From an uncultured Paracoccaceae bacterium (GTDB lineage: Bacteria > Pseudomonadota > Alphaproteobacteria > Rhodobacterales > Rhodobacteraceae), in the NCBI GenBank assembly GCA_943787785.1, contig CALSNT010000006.1:1-64000 (forward strand): a DNA stretch of 64,000 bases, written 5' to 3'. The notes below the pieces were generated by a model. The model did not search any database. It was not told where the DNA came from and was given only the letters and a program-made list of their open reading frames with translations. Shown in pieces: positions 17,659 to 28,146 of the stretch (position 1 is the stretch's first letter; every line of letters begins with the position of its first letter). The position numbers and the translations under genes were made by a program.

Positions 17659-18594
17659 ATGACAACGGCAGTATTCACGCATCCAAGTGGCCTTAGCCAT
17701 GTCACACCACCGGGTCATCCAGAACGGGTGGACCGACTAGAGGCAGTCACCCACGCGTTGGCCGGGGAGTCGTTCGATGGGCTGGATCGGCGTGAGGCAC
17801 CCTTGGCGGATCGGGCCGAGGTTCTGCGCTGCCATCCCGAAGAGTATATCGCGCGGATTGAGGCGGCGATGCCGGCGGAGGGCTGGACGTCGCTGGACGC
17901 GGACACGCATCTGTCGCCCGGCTCGCTTGAGGCGGCGCTGCGCGGGGTCGGTGGTTGCACCGCGGCCGTGGATGCGGTCATGGCAGGTGAAGTTGCGAAT
18001 GCCTTTGTTGCGATGCGCCCTCCGGGGCATCATGCGGAGACCGAGACCGCGATGGGCTTCTGCCTGTTTGGAAACGTCGCGATCGCGGCGAAACGGTCGC
18101 TGGATCATCACGGTCTGTCGCGCGTCGCGATTGTGGATTTCGATGTACATCACGGCAATGGCACGCAGGATTTGCTTTGGGACGAAGCGCGGGTGCGGTT
18201 CGCCTCGACCCATCAGATGCCGCTCTACCCTGGCAGCGGGGCCAGTCACGAGGTTGGCGCGCATGGTCAGATCACCAATGTGCCACTGAATCCCGGATCG
18301 GGCGGGGTCGAGATGCGCGCCGCCTATGACCGGGTGATTATCCCCATGCTTGAAGAATTCGCGCCGGAACTGGTGCTGATTTCGGCCGGGTTTGATGCCG
18401 CCGTGGCCGATCCGCTGGCCAATCTGAACTGGACCACCGAGGATTTCGCCTGGGTCACCCGGCGGATCTGCGACGTGGCCGAGGCGCATTCGGCCGCGCG
18501 CGTGGTCTCGACACTCGAAGGCGGCTATGATCTGGATGCGCTGGCCGACGGGGTTGCGGCGCATGTGCAGGTTTTGATGGAGCGGGGCGGATGA
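17659..18594 (+). CDS. Histone deacetylase-fold amidohydrolase
   Basis: The 311-residue protein is a zinc-dependent class II-type deacetylase of the HDAC/acetylpolyamine amidohydrolase superfamily. The His pair in RPPGHHAE, metal ligands in DFDVHHGNGT, and the second Asp ligand in AGFDAA are intact. ATG at 17659 is preferred over the adjacent TTG at 17656. Bacterial members remove acetyl groups from polyamines, acetoin-pathway proteins or other substrates. This one is not assignable. Its stop overlaps xseB by 4 bases, which suggests co-transcription with the xseB-ispA-dxs run. Confidence 0.92.
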   Translation: MTTAVFTHPSGLSHVTPPGHPERVDRLEAVTHALAGESFDGLDRREAPLADRAEVLRCHPEEYIARIEAAMPAEGWTSLDADTHLSPGSLEAALRGVGGCTAAVDAVMAGEVANAFVAMRPPGHHAETETAMGFCLFGNVAIAAKRSLDHHGLSRVAIVDFDVHHGNGTQDLLWDEARVRFASTHQMPLYPGSGASHEVGAHGQITNVPLNPGSGGVEMRAAYDRVIIPMLEEFAPELVLISAGFDAAVADPLANLNWTTEDFAWVTRRICDVAEAHSAARVVSTLEGGYDLDALADGVAAHVQVLMERGG

Positions 18595-18833
18595 GCGACA
18601 AGACAGTCTCGGACATGAGTTTTGAAGAGGCGATGGCGGCGCTGGAAACCGTCGTTGCCGAGCTGGATTCAGGCGATGTGCCACTGGACAAGTCCATCGC
18701 GCTTTATGAACGCGGTGCGGCGCTGAAAGCTCATTGTGAGGCACGCCTGAAAGCAGCGGAGGAAAAGGTCGCCCAGATCACGACCAACGAGGCGGGTGAG
18801 GCAACAGGGGCAACGCCGGTCGACGGGTTGTAG
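18591..18833 (+). CDS. xseB: Exodeoxyribonuclease VII small subunit
   Basis: This is an 80-residue acidic helical protein with the family signature around residues 5-50 (FEEAMAALETVVAELDSGD, then LDKSIALYERG). It binds the XseA large subunit to make a single-strand-specific exonuclease. Linkage to ispA and dxs is a common proteobacterial arrangement. It starts inside the deacetylase stop and ends directly at the ispA start with no gap. Confidence 0.95.
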   Translation: MSDKTVSDMSFEEAMAALETVVAELDSGDVPLDKSIALYERGAALKAHCEARLKAAEEKVAQITTNEAGEATGATPVDGL

Positions 18834-19694
18834 ATGTCACTGGACGACAGCGCTGCGCGGGTAGCTGCCACGCTTGAAGATGCGCTTGATGGATTTCCAG
18901 ATACAGACCTGACCGCCGCCATGCGCTATGCCGTTAGCCGTGGGAAGCGGCTGCGTGCCCATCTGGTGATTGCCGGGGCAACTATGCTCGATGTGCCAAA
19001 GGATCGAGCGGACGGTGCGGCGGCAGCGATTGAGGCGATGCACGCCTATTCGCTGGTCCACGATGATCTGCCTGCGATGGATGACGATGATCTGCGCCGG
19101 GGCCAGCCGACGGTGCATGTCAAATGGGACGAAGCGACCGCGATTCTGGTTGGCGATGCGTTGCAGTCGCTGGCGTTTGAACTGGTGAGCGGCCCGGTGA
19201 CCCACCCCGATCCGACGGTCCGGGCGGAGCTTGCGCTAACTCTCGCCCGGGCATCTGGCGGGGCAGGAATGGTGCTGGGGCAGGCCGAGGATATTGCGGC
19301 GGAAATGGCTCTGATCCCGCTCAACCTGGATCAGATCACTGGCCTGCAGGCGCGCAAGACCGGGGCGCTGATCGGCTGGGCGGCGATGGCCGGGGCGCGT
19401 CTGGCGGGCGAAGATCCAGCCCGATTGGGCCGATATGCCACTGCACTGGGGCTTGCGTTTCAGATCACCGATGACATCTTGGATGTTATTGGGGACGCAA
19501 CGCGGGCCGGCAAGCGTCTGCGCAAGGATGCCGAGGCTGGCAAGGCGACATTCGTGTCGCTGCTGGGATTGGATGGGGCGAAATCGCGGGCTGAAGCGTT
19601 GGTGGCAGACGCTATTGCGGCGCTTGAGCCCTATGGTCCGCGCGCCGATGCGTTGCGTGACACTGCCCGGTTTGTTATTGCCCGCGACGCCTGA
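18834..19694 (+). CDS. ispA: Farnesyl diphosphate synthase (polyprenyl synthetase)
   Basis: The enzyme condenses DMAPP/GPP with IPP to form farnesyl diphosphate. The 286-residue protein has the first aspartate-rich motif DDLPAMDDDDLRRG around residue 78-91 and the second DDILDV near residue 217, both intact for magnesium binding. The residues before the first motif fit the farnesyl-type chain length, though product length is not certain from sequence. Its ATG follows the xseB stop with no spacer, and dxs follows after 9 bases. Confidence 0.94.
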   Translation: MSLDDSAARVAATLEDALDGFPDTDLTAAMRYAVSRGKRLRAHLVIAGATMLDVPKDRADGAAAAIEAMHAYSLVHDDLPAMDDDDLRRGQPTVHVKWDEATAILVGDALQSLAFELVSGPVTHPDPTVRAELALTLARASGGAGMVLGQAEDIAAEMALIPLNLDQITGLQARKTGALIGWAAMAGARLAGEDPARLGRYATALGLAFQITDDILDVIGDATRAGKRLRKDAEAGKATFVSLLGLDGAKSRAEALVADAIAALEPYGPRADALRDTARFVIARDA

Positions 19695-19703
19695 AGGACC
19701 AAA

Positions 19704-21641
19704 ATGACCGACCCCGCAGATCAACCAAACACCCCGACGCTCGACCGTGTGTCCCTGCCCGTCGACCTGAAAGGGCTGAGCGACGCTGAGCTGGCGCGGT
19801 TGGCCGATGAACTGCGTGCCGAAACCATCAGCGCGGTCAGCCAGACGGGTGGGCATCTGGGGGCGGGCCTTGGCGTCGTCGAACTGACCGTCGCGCTGCA
19901 CGCGGTGTTCGAAGCCCCGCGCGACCGGATCATCTGGGACGTGGGCCACCAGTGTTATCCCCACAAGATACTGACGGGGCGGCGTGATCGGATTCGTACC
20001 CTGCGTCAGGAAGACGGGCTCAGCGGCTTCACCAAGCGGTCCGAAAGCCCGTATGATCCGTTCGGTGCGGCACATTCGTCGACCTCGATCTCTGCCGCTT
20101 TGGGCTTTGCCGTGGCGCGCGATCTGGGTGGCGCGCCCGATCATGGCTTGGGCGATGCAATTGCCGTCATCGGCGACGGAGCGATGAGCGCGGGCATGGC
20201 CTATGAGGCACTGAACAACGCCGGGCATCTGGGCAAACGGATGATCGTGGTGTTGAACGACAACGAAATGTCGATTGCGCCTCCGGTTGGGGCGATGTCG
20301 GCCTATTTGTCGCGCCTCTATGCCGGGGCCCCGTTTCAGGAATTGAAGGCTGCCGCCAAGGGGGCAGTCAGCCTGCTGCCCGAACCGTTTCAGGAGGGTG
20401 CCCGCCGGGCCAAGGAAATGTTGAAAGGCATGACCGTGGGCGGAACGATGTTCGAGGAGCTGGGGTTTTCCTATCTCGGCCCCATCGACGGGCATGATCT
20501 TGAGCAGCTTCTGCCGGTGCTTCGTACCGTGAAAGAGCGCGCAGACGGGCCAGTATTGATTCATGTGATCACAAAAAAAGGCAAAGGCTATGCCCCGGCG
20601 GAAAACGCGCGGGATCGCGGTCACGGCGTCGGGAAATTCGATGTTCTGACTGGCAAGCAAAAGAAGGCAGCGTCGAATGCGCCTTCCTATACCAAAGTTT
20701 TTGCCCGATCTTTGATGACCGAAGCAGCGGATGATCCGAGGATCTGCGCTGTTACTGCGGCGATGCCAGATGGCACAGGGCTGAATCTGTTCGCCGAACG
20801 CTTCCCGAACCGGTGCTTCGACGTCGGCATTGCCGAGCAACATGGCGTGACCTTCGCCGCTGGGCTGGCGGCTGGCGGGATGAAACCGTTCTGCGCGATT
20901 TACTCGACCTTTTTGCAGCGCGGATACGACCAGGTTGTCCACGACGTTGCAATCCAGCGCCTGCCGGTGCGGTTTGCCATTGATCGCGCCGGATTGGTGG
21001 GGGCCGATGGGGCAACTCATGCCGGGGCCTTCGACATCGCGTATCTTGCAAATCTGCCGGGTTTCACCGTCATGGCGGCGGCTGACGAGGCAGAGCTGAC
21101 ACATATGGTCGCAACTGCCGCAGATCACGATGGCGGGCCCATCGCCTTCCGCTTTCCGCGCGGAGATGGCGTCGGGGTTGATCTGCCAGAACGCGGCAAT
21201 CCGCTGGAGATTGGCAAAGGCCGCATCATCGGTGAAGGGAGCCGCGTGGCACTGCTGTCCTTCGGCACCCGTCTGGCTGAGGCGACAAAGGCTGCCGAGG
21301 CGTTGGCAGTGCGTGGCATCACGGTGACTGTTGCCGATGCGCGATTTGCCAAGCCACTTGACCACGACCTGATCGAACAGCTGGCCCGCCATCATGAGGC
21401 TGTGATTACGATTGAAGAAGGTGCAATCGGCGGATTCGGCAGTCATGTGGCGCAATTTCTGGCGGAACAGTGTCTGTTGGAGTCTGGGCTCAAGTACCGC
21501 TCGATGGTGCTGCCTGACATCTTCATCGATCAGGCCAGCCCGGCGCGCATGTACGAGATCGCCGCACTGGACGCCGCGCATATCGAAGCCAAGGTGCTGA
21601 CGACGCTTGGTATCACCGACATCGCCAGCAAACGCGCTTAA
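19704..21641 (+). CDS. dxs: 1-deoxy-D-xylulose-5-phosphate synthase
   Basis: DXS condenses pyruvate and glyceraldehyde 3-phosphate using thiamine diphosphate, the entry step of the MEP isoprenoid pathway. The 645-residue length is standard. The thiamine-binding [16 protein letters not shown] motif, the early GHLGAGLG histidine region and the central [11 protein letters not shown] transketolase motif are present. Its place after ispA groups precursor supply with prenyl-chain synthesis. Convergent with the lytic transglycosylase gene. Confidence 0.97.
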   Translation: MTDPADQPNTPTLDRVSLPVDLKGLSDAELARLADELRAETISAVSQTGGHLGAGLGVVELTVALHAVFEAPRDRIIWDVGHQCYPHKILTGRRDRIRTLRQEDGLSGFTKRSESPYDPFGAAHSSTSISAALGFAVARDLGGAPDHGLGDAIAVIGDGAMSAGMAYEALNNAGHLGKRMIVVLNDNEMSIAPPVGAMSAYLSRLYAGAPFQELKAAAKGAVSLLPEPFQEGARRAKEMLKGMTVGGTMFEELGFSYLGPIDGHDLEQLLPVLRTVKERADGPVLIHVITKKGKGYAPAENARDRGHGVGKFDVLTGKQKKAASNAPSYTKVFARSLMTEAADDPRICAVTAAMPDGTGLNLFAERFPNRCFDVGIAEQHGVTFAAGLAAGGMKPFCAIYSTFLQRGYDQVVHDVAIQRLPVRFAIDRAGLVGADGATHAGAFDIAYLANLPGFTVMAAADEAELTHMVATAADHDGGPIAFRFPRGDGVGVDLPERGNPLEIGKGRIIGEGSRVALLSFGTRLAEATKAAEALAVRGITVTVADARFAKPLDHDLIEQLARHHEAVITIEEGAIGGFGSHVAQFLAEQCLLESGLKYRSMVLPDIFIDQASPARMYEIAALDAAHIEAKVLTTLGITDIASKRA

Positions 21642-21748
21642 TCCCCTCCTCTTTTTGGAAATACTCCGGGGAGGTCTGGAGGGGCTGGCCCCTTCAGCCA
21701 CCGCTCGCAGCAACGAACCGAGGGATTTTCAATCCGGAGGCCCCTGCC

Positions 21749-23008
21749 CTATCCCCGCAACCGTGCCAGCATCCGCTTGGACGGATAGCCATCCGGGATC
21801 AGCCCGACTGACGCCTGAAACCGGCGTACCGAATTGATCGTCAGCGGACCGATGATCCCGTCCACGCCGCCGGTGGAATATCCCTTGCGGGTCAAAAGTC
21901 TCTGCATTTCTTGCTTTTCATCAAAGCTTAGCGGGCGATCTTCGCGCGGCCAGCCGGCCTTGATCGGGCCGCCCCCGGCGATCCGGTCGGCCAGATGGCC
22001 AACCCCGATCACATAGGCGTCGGCAGTGTTGTAGCGCTCGATCACGTCGAAGTTCGCGAAGATCATGAAGGCGGCCCCGTCCGCCCCGGCGGGCAGCAGA
22101 ACCGAGGCGGGGCCATGATCCGGGATCGGATCGCCGGATGCGCTGTCGACGCCGAGTGAGCCCCAGGCCGAGGGCAGCTTTCGGTTGGTCCGTTTCGCCA
22201 GCGTATAGTCGAACCCATCAGGCAGGGTTACTTCGACACCCCAAGGCTGACCTTTTTTCCAGCCGAATTTCTTCAGGTAGTTCGCTGTCGAGGCCAGCGC
22301 ATCCGCCGGATTGTCCGACCAGATGTCGCGCTTGCCATCGCCGGTAAAATCGACGGCGTAGGCAAGGTAGCTGGTCGGGATAAATTGCGTATGCCCCATC
22401 GCCCCGGCCCAGCTGCCAGTCATGTTTCGTGGCGCGACGTCTCCAGACTGGATGATCTTCAGCGCCCCGATCAGTTGCTTTTCGAAAAACCGACCGCGGC
22501 GGGTGTCGAACGACAATGTGGCTAGGGCTTCAACCATTGGAATATCGCCGCGAAATGTGCCGTAGGCGCTTTCCAGGCCCCAGATTGCGGCGACAACTTC
22601 GGCATCGACACCGTATTTTTCCTCAATCTCGCCCAGCAGTTTGCGGTTCTTGGCGAAGGCGGTCTGCCCGTTGCGCACACGGGCGTCCGAGGCGGCGCTG
22701 TCGAGATATTCCCAGATCTGCTTGGTGAACTCGGATTGGTTGCGGTCACGCTCGATCACAGTGGTATTGTAGCGGACGCCTTTGAGGGCAGACTCCAGCG
22801 TCTCGGCACGAATGCCCGCAGCTTGCGCGCGGGGACGAAACCCGGCGAGCCACGCCTGAAGGCCTGCGTTCTGATCGGCCTGAATGTTGACCACCGGGCC
22901 CTCCTGTATGCGCGCCTTGGGATGGGGCGACGTTGTCGGGGCCAATGATTGCGCGAGTGTGGGGCCGGTCACAAGGACCAGGGCCAATGCGGCGATTGGA
23001 AGTCTCAT
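21749..23008 (-). CDS. Lytic murein transglycosylase, MltB type
   Basis: The enzyme cleaves peptidoglycan glycan strands with formation of 1,6-anhydro-MurNAc. This 419-residue protein has a cleavable signal peptide (about residues 1-20, ending TLAQS), an SLT/MltB catalytic domain with probable catalytic Glu146 in WGLESAYG, and a C-terminal peptidoglycan-binding domain from about residue 355 (LTRKGYSTGGVDGIIGPLT). There is no lipobox Cys at the signal cleavage site, so it is probably soluble in the periplasm. Confidence 0.93.
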   Translation of the reverse strand: MRLPIAALALVLVTGPTLAQSLAPTTSPHPKARIQEGPVVNIQADQNAGLQAWLAGFRPRAQAAGIRAETLESALKGVRYNTTVIERDRNQSEFTKQIWEYLDSAASDARVRNGQTAFAKNRKLLGEIEEKYGVDAEVVAAIWGLESAYGTFRGDIPMVEALATLSFDTRRGRFFEKQLIGALKIIQSGDVAPRNMTGSWAGAMGHTQFIPTSYLAYAVDFTGDGKRDIWSDNPADALASTANYLKKFGWKKGQPWGVEVTLPDGFDYTLAKRTNRKLPSAWGSLGVDSASGDPIPDHGPASVLLPAGADGAAFMIFANFDVIERYNTADAYVIGVGHLADRIAGGGPIKAGWPREDRPLSFDEKQEMQRLLTRKGYSTGGVDGIIGPLTINSVRRFQASVGLIPDGYPSKRMLARLRG

Positions 23009-23110
23009 TGCGGCACCTGTTTCTGGGTGTCTTCTGCTCGACCAGAAGTATAGCGGATTGCGATTCAGCGGGGAAGCGGGGCGCAGCGACGTTTGGCAAA
23101 CGCCCGCCCG

Positions 23111-25336
23111 TCAGCGCCGTTTGCGGCGCAGCTTGCGTTTGCTTTTGCCGGTTTTACCGGGTCTGCCTGGGCGGGATTGGGATTTTGGTATGGCTTTGCC
23201 CTCGATCTCAAGCAGTTCCAGCATCAGACCGCCGGTGACCGGGACGGCTTCGGCAAGGCGTGTGAGGACGCGTTGGCCAATTGTGATCACAAACCCACTG
23301 TCGCTACCAGTCAGGGTTTGTGCATCGGCGTCATGGCGAAAATACTCGCGGCCCAGCGAGCGGATCGGGACCAGCCCGTCGGCGCCGGTTTCGTCCAGTT
23401 TCACGAAGACGCCGAAGCGGGCGATCCCGGCGATGCGCCCGCTCAGTTCTGCCCCGACACGCTCGGACAGGAAGGACGCCAAATAGCGGTCGGTGGTATC
23501 CCGTTCGGCCGCCATCGATCGGCGCTCGGTCATCGAAATCTGGATCGCGGTCTCGGGCAGGCGCTGGATTTCGGACTCAGTCAGGCCGTCGTCGCCCCAG
23601 CCGTGTGCGGCGATCAGGGCGCGGTGGACGACCAGATCGGCGTAGCGGCGGATTGGGGACGTGAAATGCGCGTAGGCCCTTAGCGCCAGCCCGAAGTGGC
23701 CCAGGTTATCGGGATCATAATAGGCCTGCGTCATGCTGCGAAGGGTCGAGATATTGATGAGTTCGTCGTGGTCGGTCCCTTCGGCCTGTGCCAGCAGCCG
23801 GTTCAGATGACTGGTTTTCAGCACCTGCCCTTTGGCAAGTGTCAGCCCGGAGGCCTGCGCGACCTCGCGCAATGCTTCCAGCTTTTCGGGGCTGGGTGCT
23901 TCATGAACACGGTAAAGCAGGGCCTGTTTCTTAGCGGCCAGAGTTTCTGCAGCGGCGACATTGGCCAGCACCATGAACTCTTCGATTAACCGGTGCGCGT
24001 CGAGGCGCTCCTTGAATGCGACCGAGGTGACCTTGCCGTCGTCGTCCAGCTCGATCCGACGTTCGGGCAGATCAAGCTCCAAAGGTTGGCGTTTGGCACG
24101 GGCCTTGAGGGTCGTGCGCCAAGCGGCGAACAGGGGTGTGATCACATCCGTCATCAGCGGCGCGACTCGGCCGCTGGGCTTGCCGTCAACGCCGTCCTGC
24201 ACTTCTTGATAGTTCAGCGCGGCGGGCGAGCGCATCAGGCCCCGCACGAAGCGGTGGCCGATCTTGTTGCCGCCTGCATCGATCTGCATGCGCACCGCAA
24301 CGCAGGCGCGCGGCACGTTTTCGTGCAGCGAGCACAGATCGCCGGATAGGTGATCGGGCAGCATCGGGACCACGCGATCCGGGAAATAGCTGGAGTTGCC
24401 GCGCTTCCACGCTTCGCGATCCAGCGCCGTGCCGGGGCGGACGTAGTGGGCAACGTCTGCGATGGCGACCCAGACCACATGGCCGCCGGGGTTCTTCGGG
24501 TCGTCGTCGGCATGGGCACAGACGGCATCGTCGCGGTCGCGGGCATCCACAGGGTCAATGGTGATGAGCGGGATTTCGATGAGATCCTCGCGGCCGGTTG
24601 TATCCGCTTCGACCTGCGCGCCGGCCTCCGCGAGAACTTCTGGCGGGAATTCGTCTGGGATGCCGTGCTGATGAATCGCGATCAGCGAAACCGCACGGGG
24701 ACCGCTGGGATCACCCAGGCGGGCTCGAATGCGTGCTTGTTGCAGACCCATTCGGCCCCTGGGTCCGGAAGCCTCGGCCTCGACCAGTTCTCCGTCCGTA
24801 GCACCCTCGGTCGCACCGGCCGGGACACGCCATTCGCGGTCAGCCCCTTTGTCGACGGGGACAATCCTTCCTCCGTCGGATCCGGCACGGTAGATACCGA
24901 TAAATATCTGTGGTCCGTGCCCGATGCGACGGATCACTCGAGCCTCATGGCTGTGGGCTTCGCCCTCAACTTCGCTCAGTCGGGCGAGGATACGGTCGCC
25001 TTCGCCCAGCGCAGGCGGTTCGCTGCGCCCGACGATCAGGATCACCGGTTCCGGCCCGTTGCCCTGCCAGTCCATGGGACGCGCCAAGAGGTCACCGTCG
25101 CTGTCCGGCGCAGTGACGGCCAGAACAGACACGGGCGGCAGGCGATTGGGGTCGCGGTAGGTCTTGCGGCGCTTGTCGAGGTGGCCTTCGTCCTGAAGTT
25201 CGCGCAGCAGGCGTTTCAGGTCGATTTTGGCAGCACCTTTCAGGCCGAAGGCGCGCGCAATGCTGCGCTTGTCGGTCTCTGTCGGATTATCGGCAATCCA
25301 TTGCAGGATATCGGACTTGGGGGGAAGTTTGGCCAT
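23111..25336 (-). CDS. rnr: Ribonuclease R
   Basis: This is a processive 3'-5' exoribonuclease that degrades structured RNA. The 741-residue protein has an N-terminal winged-helix/cold-shock region, the RNB catalytic domain beginning near residue 255 with the acidic metal site DPVDARDRDDAV, an S1 domain at about 625-705, and a basic Arg/Lys-rich tail (KSKRKLRRKRR). All of these are usual in RNase R. The next gene upstream on the same strand starts well apart, so it may have its own promoter. Confidence 0.96.
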   Translation of the reverse strand: MAKLPPKSDILQWIADNPTETDKRSIARAFGLKGAAKIDLKRLLRELQDEGHLDKRRKTYRDPNRLPPVSVLAVTAPDSDGDLLARPMDWQGNGPEPVILIVGRSEPPALGEGDRILARLSEVEGEAHSHEARVIRRIGHGPQIFIGIYRAGSDGGRIVPVDKGADREWRVPAGATEGATDGELVEAEASGPRGRMGLQQARIRARLGDPSGPRAVSLIAIHQHGIPDEFPPEVLAEAGAQVEADTTGREDLIEIPLITIDPVDARDRDDAVCAHADDDPKNPGGHVVWVAIADVAHYVRPGTALDREAWKRGNSSYFPDRVVPMLPDHLSGDLCSLHENVPRACVAVRMQIDAGGNKIGHRFVRGLMRSPAALNYQEVQDGVDGKPSGRVAPLMTDVITPLFAAWRTTLKARAKRQPLELDLPERRIELDDDGKVTSVAFKERLDAHRLIEEFMVLANVAAAETLAAKKQALLYRVHEAPSPEKLEALREVAQASGLTLAKGQVLKTSHLNRLLAQAEGTDHDELINISTLRSMTQAYYDPDNLGHFGLALRAYAHFTSPIRRYADLVVHRALIAAHGWGDDGLTESEIQRLPETAIQISMTERRSMAAERDTTDRYLASFLSERVGAELSGRIAGIARFGVFVKLDETGADGLVPIRSLGREYFRHDADAQTLTGSDSGFVITIGQRVLTRLAEAVPVTGGLMLELLEIEGKAIPKSQSRPGRPGKTGKSKRKLRRKRR

Positions 25337-25368
25337 ATCTCATCGCCTAACATGGGGATGCGGTGCAG

Positions 25369-25953
25369 TCATTCAAGATCGTTGGCAAGATCGGCGGCGG
25401 TGTCGATGTCGTTAAGGGTGTCAATCATCGCGATCGGTCTTGGCAGGGTCGCCAAAGTGTCGGTCATCGTCTGGGCGGTGGACCAGCGAACACCGTAGAA
25501 TAGGGTCTTTGGCGGCGGGCTAACGCGCTTCAGCCCTATCAACCAAAATCCGCCATCCGGGGCGGGGCCGAGGACTGAAGCGTGGTTGCCAAGTGCTGCG
25601 AAGGCGCGGGCGATGTGGGCGCGGGAGATTCCCGGAATATCGGCACCGATGATAACCACCGGGCCCATCGGGAGTGTGTGAAACAGCCGCCCCATGCGTG
25701 CACCAAGGTTTCCGCTGCCTTGGGCGATGCGGAGTAGATGGTTGGGCCAGATGCGGCTTTGCAGCCCTTCGGCATCGGGGGACACGGCCAGAAGCGTTTG
25801 CCACCGCCGGTCCTCAACGCGGCGCAACAGGCCGCGGGCTTGATGGCGGAACCACCATGCGGCAGAGGTCATTCCGATGTCACGGCCAAGGCGGGTTTTG
25901 ACACGGCCCGGACGGGGCTCCTTGACCATGACGATCAGGCGGGGCTGACGCAT
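25369..25953 (-). CDS. DUF2064 / TIGR04282-type glycosyltransferase-like protein
   Basis: The 194-residue protein has the nucleotide-sugar-transferase-like features of this family: KEPRPGRVKTRLG near the N-terminus, GADIPGIS in the middle, and LGPAPDGGFWLIGL. The family is annotated after arsenosugar biosynthesis, but most members lack a tested function. It starts inside the dapE stop (TGATG, one-base overlap), so it is translated from the dapE message. No arsenic gene is nearby, so the arsenosugar role is not supported here. Confidence 0.82.
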   Translation of the reverse strand: MRQPRLIVMVKEPRPGRVKTRLGRDIGMTSAAWWFRHQARGLLRRVEDRRWQTLLAVSPDAEGLQSRIWPNHLLRIAQGSGNLGARMGRLFHTLPMGPVVIIGADIPGISRAHIARAFAALGNHASVLGPAPDGGFWLIGLKRVSPPPKTLFYGVRWSTAQTMTDTLATLPRPIAMIDTLNDIDTAADLANDLE

Positions 25954-27101
25954 CAGGTGGCGAACCAGTCCCGCAGGATTCGCGTGTAGATCGCTTTCAG
26001 CTGGTGGATGTGGGCGACGGTGACATGTTCATCAATTTGATGCATGGTCTGGCCGACCAGCCCAACCTCGACAACGGGGCAATGGTCCTTGACGAACCGT
26101 GCGTCCGAGGTGCCCCCACTTGTGGAGAGCTCCGGTTCGAGGTTTGTCTCGGCTTTCACGGCCGAGGCAACGAGGTCCGAGAACGGTCCCGGCGGGGTCA
26201 GGAAACTTTCGCCCGAAACTTGGGTGGTGATGTCGATCTGAATGCTGGTTTCCGTTGCGGTTCTCGCAGCCTCGGTCCGTAGCCACTCAGTCAGGCTGGC
26301 CGAGGAATGGGCGTCGTTGAAACGGATGTTAACCGTGGCGCGGCAAGTGGCCGGGATCACGTTGCTGGCCGGGTTACCGGTGTCGAAGGTAGTGACTGCC
26401 AGGGTGGAAGCGTCGAAGTGGTCGGTGCCGTCGTCCAGCGTGGCTGTGGCCAGCCGGTCCACCAATCGCGCGAGTGCTGGGACCGGATTCTTGGCGCGAT
26501 GCGGATAAGCCGAATGGCCCTGCACGCCGGTGGCTGTGAAATTGGCCGTCATCGAGCCTCGACGCCCGATCTTAATCATCTCGCCCATCCGGTTGGGGCA
26601 GGTCGGCTCGCCGACAATACATACGGTCATCGCTTCGCCCTGCGATGCCATCCAATCCAGAATGGCGACGGTTCCGTCGGTTGCCAATCCTTCTTCGTCG
26701 CCGGTAATAGCAATGATTATTGCGCCATCCGGAGGCGAGTCAGAGACGAAATCAACCGCGGCGGCTGCAAATGCGGCGACCCCGGATTTCATGTCTGTCG
26801 ACCCCCGACCCCAAAGCTGGCCATCGCGGATCGTGCCGCTGAAAGGATCGTCGGTCCAGTCCGCCGGGTTGCCAACCGGCACCACATCGGTGTGGCCGTT
26901 GAAACCGAGTGTCCGGGCGTAGTTCTTTGCGCCCCAGCGGGCGAACAGGTTTGGCGTGCCGTTGCGATCGACGCGTGTGCAGGTAAAGCCGCCTGAACTC
27001 AGCAGTTGATCCAGCAGATCCAACGCCCCACCCTCTTCGGGAGTGACCGAGGCGCAGCGGACGAGCTGTTGAGTCAGATCAACTGGATCGGTGTTTGGCA
27101 T
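25953..27101 (-). CDS. dapE: Succinyl-diaminopimelate desuccinylase
   Basis: DapE hydrolyses N-succinyl-LL-diaminopimelate in the lysine and meso-DAP pathway. The ATG at 27101 gives 382 residues. A longer frame to 27188 adds 29 hydrophobic, non-family residues and is rejected. M20 metallopeptidase motifs are intact: GHTDVVPVG (first zinc His), [10 protein letters not shown] (bridging Asp) and TGDEEG (catalytic Glu and zinc Glu). dapD lies 1.7 kb upstream on the same strand, with three unrelated small genes between. Confidence 0.96.
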   Translation of the reverse strand: MPNTDPVDLTQQLVRCASVTPEEGGALDLLDQLLSSGGFTCTRVDRNGTPNLFARWGAKNYARTLGFNGHTDVVPVGNPADWTDDPFSGTIRDGQLWGRGSTDMKSGVAAFAAAAVDFVSDSPPDGAIIIAITGDEEGLATDGTVAILDWMASQGEAMTVCIVGEPTCPNRMGEMIKIGRRGSMTANFTATGVQGHSAYPHRAKNPVPALARLVDRLATATLDDGTDHFDASTLAVTTFDTGNPASNVIPATCRATVNIRFNDAHSSASLTEWLRTEAARTATETSIQIDITTQVSGESFLTPPGPFSDLVASAVKAETNLEPELSTSGGTSDARFVKDHCPVVEVGLVGQTMHQIDEHVTVAHIHQLKAIYTRILRDWFAT

Positions 27102-27129
27102 GAGAACCCCGCGGCTATTTGCGTCGTGT

Positions 27130-28131
27130 TCATAGTCCGGCACCGCCAAAGAACACCAGCCCAACAACCACGAGGCCAAGCAAACCAACCCAAATTGCCA
27201 GACTCCAACGGATTGACGTGTCGTGGCTGTCGGCCAGCCATCCGCGCGGACGGATACCCTTCAAGATGAAGACCACCTGGGCTGCAAGCGTGATCGCGAC
27301 GACGTTTGCAACAACTGTGGCGAGCGCCCTGACAGCCTGTGCGTATTCGCCGCCGCCCACCAACAGGCCGATGGCGGCCAACGGTGGCAGCAATGCTGCT
27401 GCAACCATAACGCCAACCAGCGCCGAATTGTTGTTTTGGGTGACCATCAGCGCCGCCGCAGCACCTGACGCCAGCGGCAGGGCCGCCGTTGTCAGCCCCA
27501 GGGGATGCTCGAATGTCACCAGTCCGGCATCAAGGCCGGGCGGAAGGATCATACCGAGCAAGCCACCTGCGAGGAGCGAAACCGCAAGCCCAACGCCGAA
27601 ACTCTTCGCAGCGATCCACAGCAATTTCCGGTTGCCCAGCGCCGTGCCAAAGGCAAATGCGATAATCGGCCCCAGCAGGGGCGCGATCACCATTGCGCCG
27701 ATCACAACAGCCACCTGACCGGTGCTTAGCCCAATGGCCGCGACCACGGTGGCAAGGGCCACCATCAAAAGATAGTCCCGTGACAACACCGCCCCGCGCG
27801 AGACATCGACGTAAATCTCTTCGCGCGCCGCCTGAGAGTTTTCTGCGTCGAGTTTTTCCTGGGCGTCTTCGTCTTCGATTTCCGGTAAGACAACCTCGGT
27901 TGCGTTGCTGACCAGATGCCAGTCACGCGCATGGCCAATCCTATCGGCAACACTGTCGAGGAATTCCTGCGTGCGTGGCGTCGCCAGAACGATACTGAAA
28001 ACAACGGTATTGTCGCTGTCGGATTCGGCCTTGTTGCGCCACCAACTGTGCGATCCGGCTTTGTCGATCAGATCGGTGACTGTCTCGCCCATCTTCTCAG
28101 GCACAGAGAGGTGGATCAGGCGATAAGGCAT
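27130..28131 (-). CDS. DUF389 family membrane protein
   Basis: The 333-residue protein has a soluble N-terminal domain of about 115 residues and six or so membrane segments after it. The Gly/Pro-rich core [16 protein letters not shown] and the [18 protein letters not shown] segment are characteristic of DUF389. Function of the family is unproven. It lies between dapE and three small genes on the same strand, with 28 bases to dapE. Confidence 0.85.
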   Translation of the reverse strand: MPYRLIHLSVPEKMGETVTDLIDKAGSHSWWRNKAESDSDNTVVFSIVLATPRTQEFLDSVADRIGHARDWHLVSNATEVVLPEIEDEDAQEKLDAENSQAAREEIYVDVSRGAVLSRDYLLMVALATVVAAIGLSTGQVAVVIGAMVIAPLLGPIIAFAFGTALGNRKLLWIAAKSFGVGLAVSLLAGGLLGMILPPGLDAGLVTFEHPLGLTTAALPLASGAAAALMVTQNNNSALVGVMVAAALLPPLAAIGLLVGGGEYAQAVRALATVVANVVAITLAAQVVFILKGIRPRGWLADSHDTSIRWSLAIWVGLLGLVVVGLVFFGGAGL

Positions 28132-28146
28132 GAATGCTCCGTTGGA

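Noticed and set aside
19236-21713. An 825-codon open frame on the minus strand
   Set aside because: It lies opposite ispA and dxs, both clearly real. The translation has no family-like sequence and is rich in Arg, His and Gln, as antisense of G+C-rich genes is.
21642-21748. Terminator between dxs and the lytic transglycosylase (GGGGCTGGCCCC)
   Set aside because: The loop would be only two bases, alternative stems are short, and there is no T-run.
23320-25498. Long plus-strand frames opposite rnr
   Set aside because: They are shadows of a complete RNase R gene.
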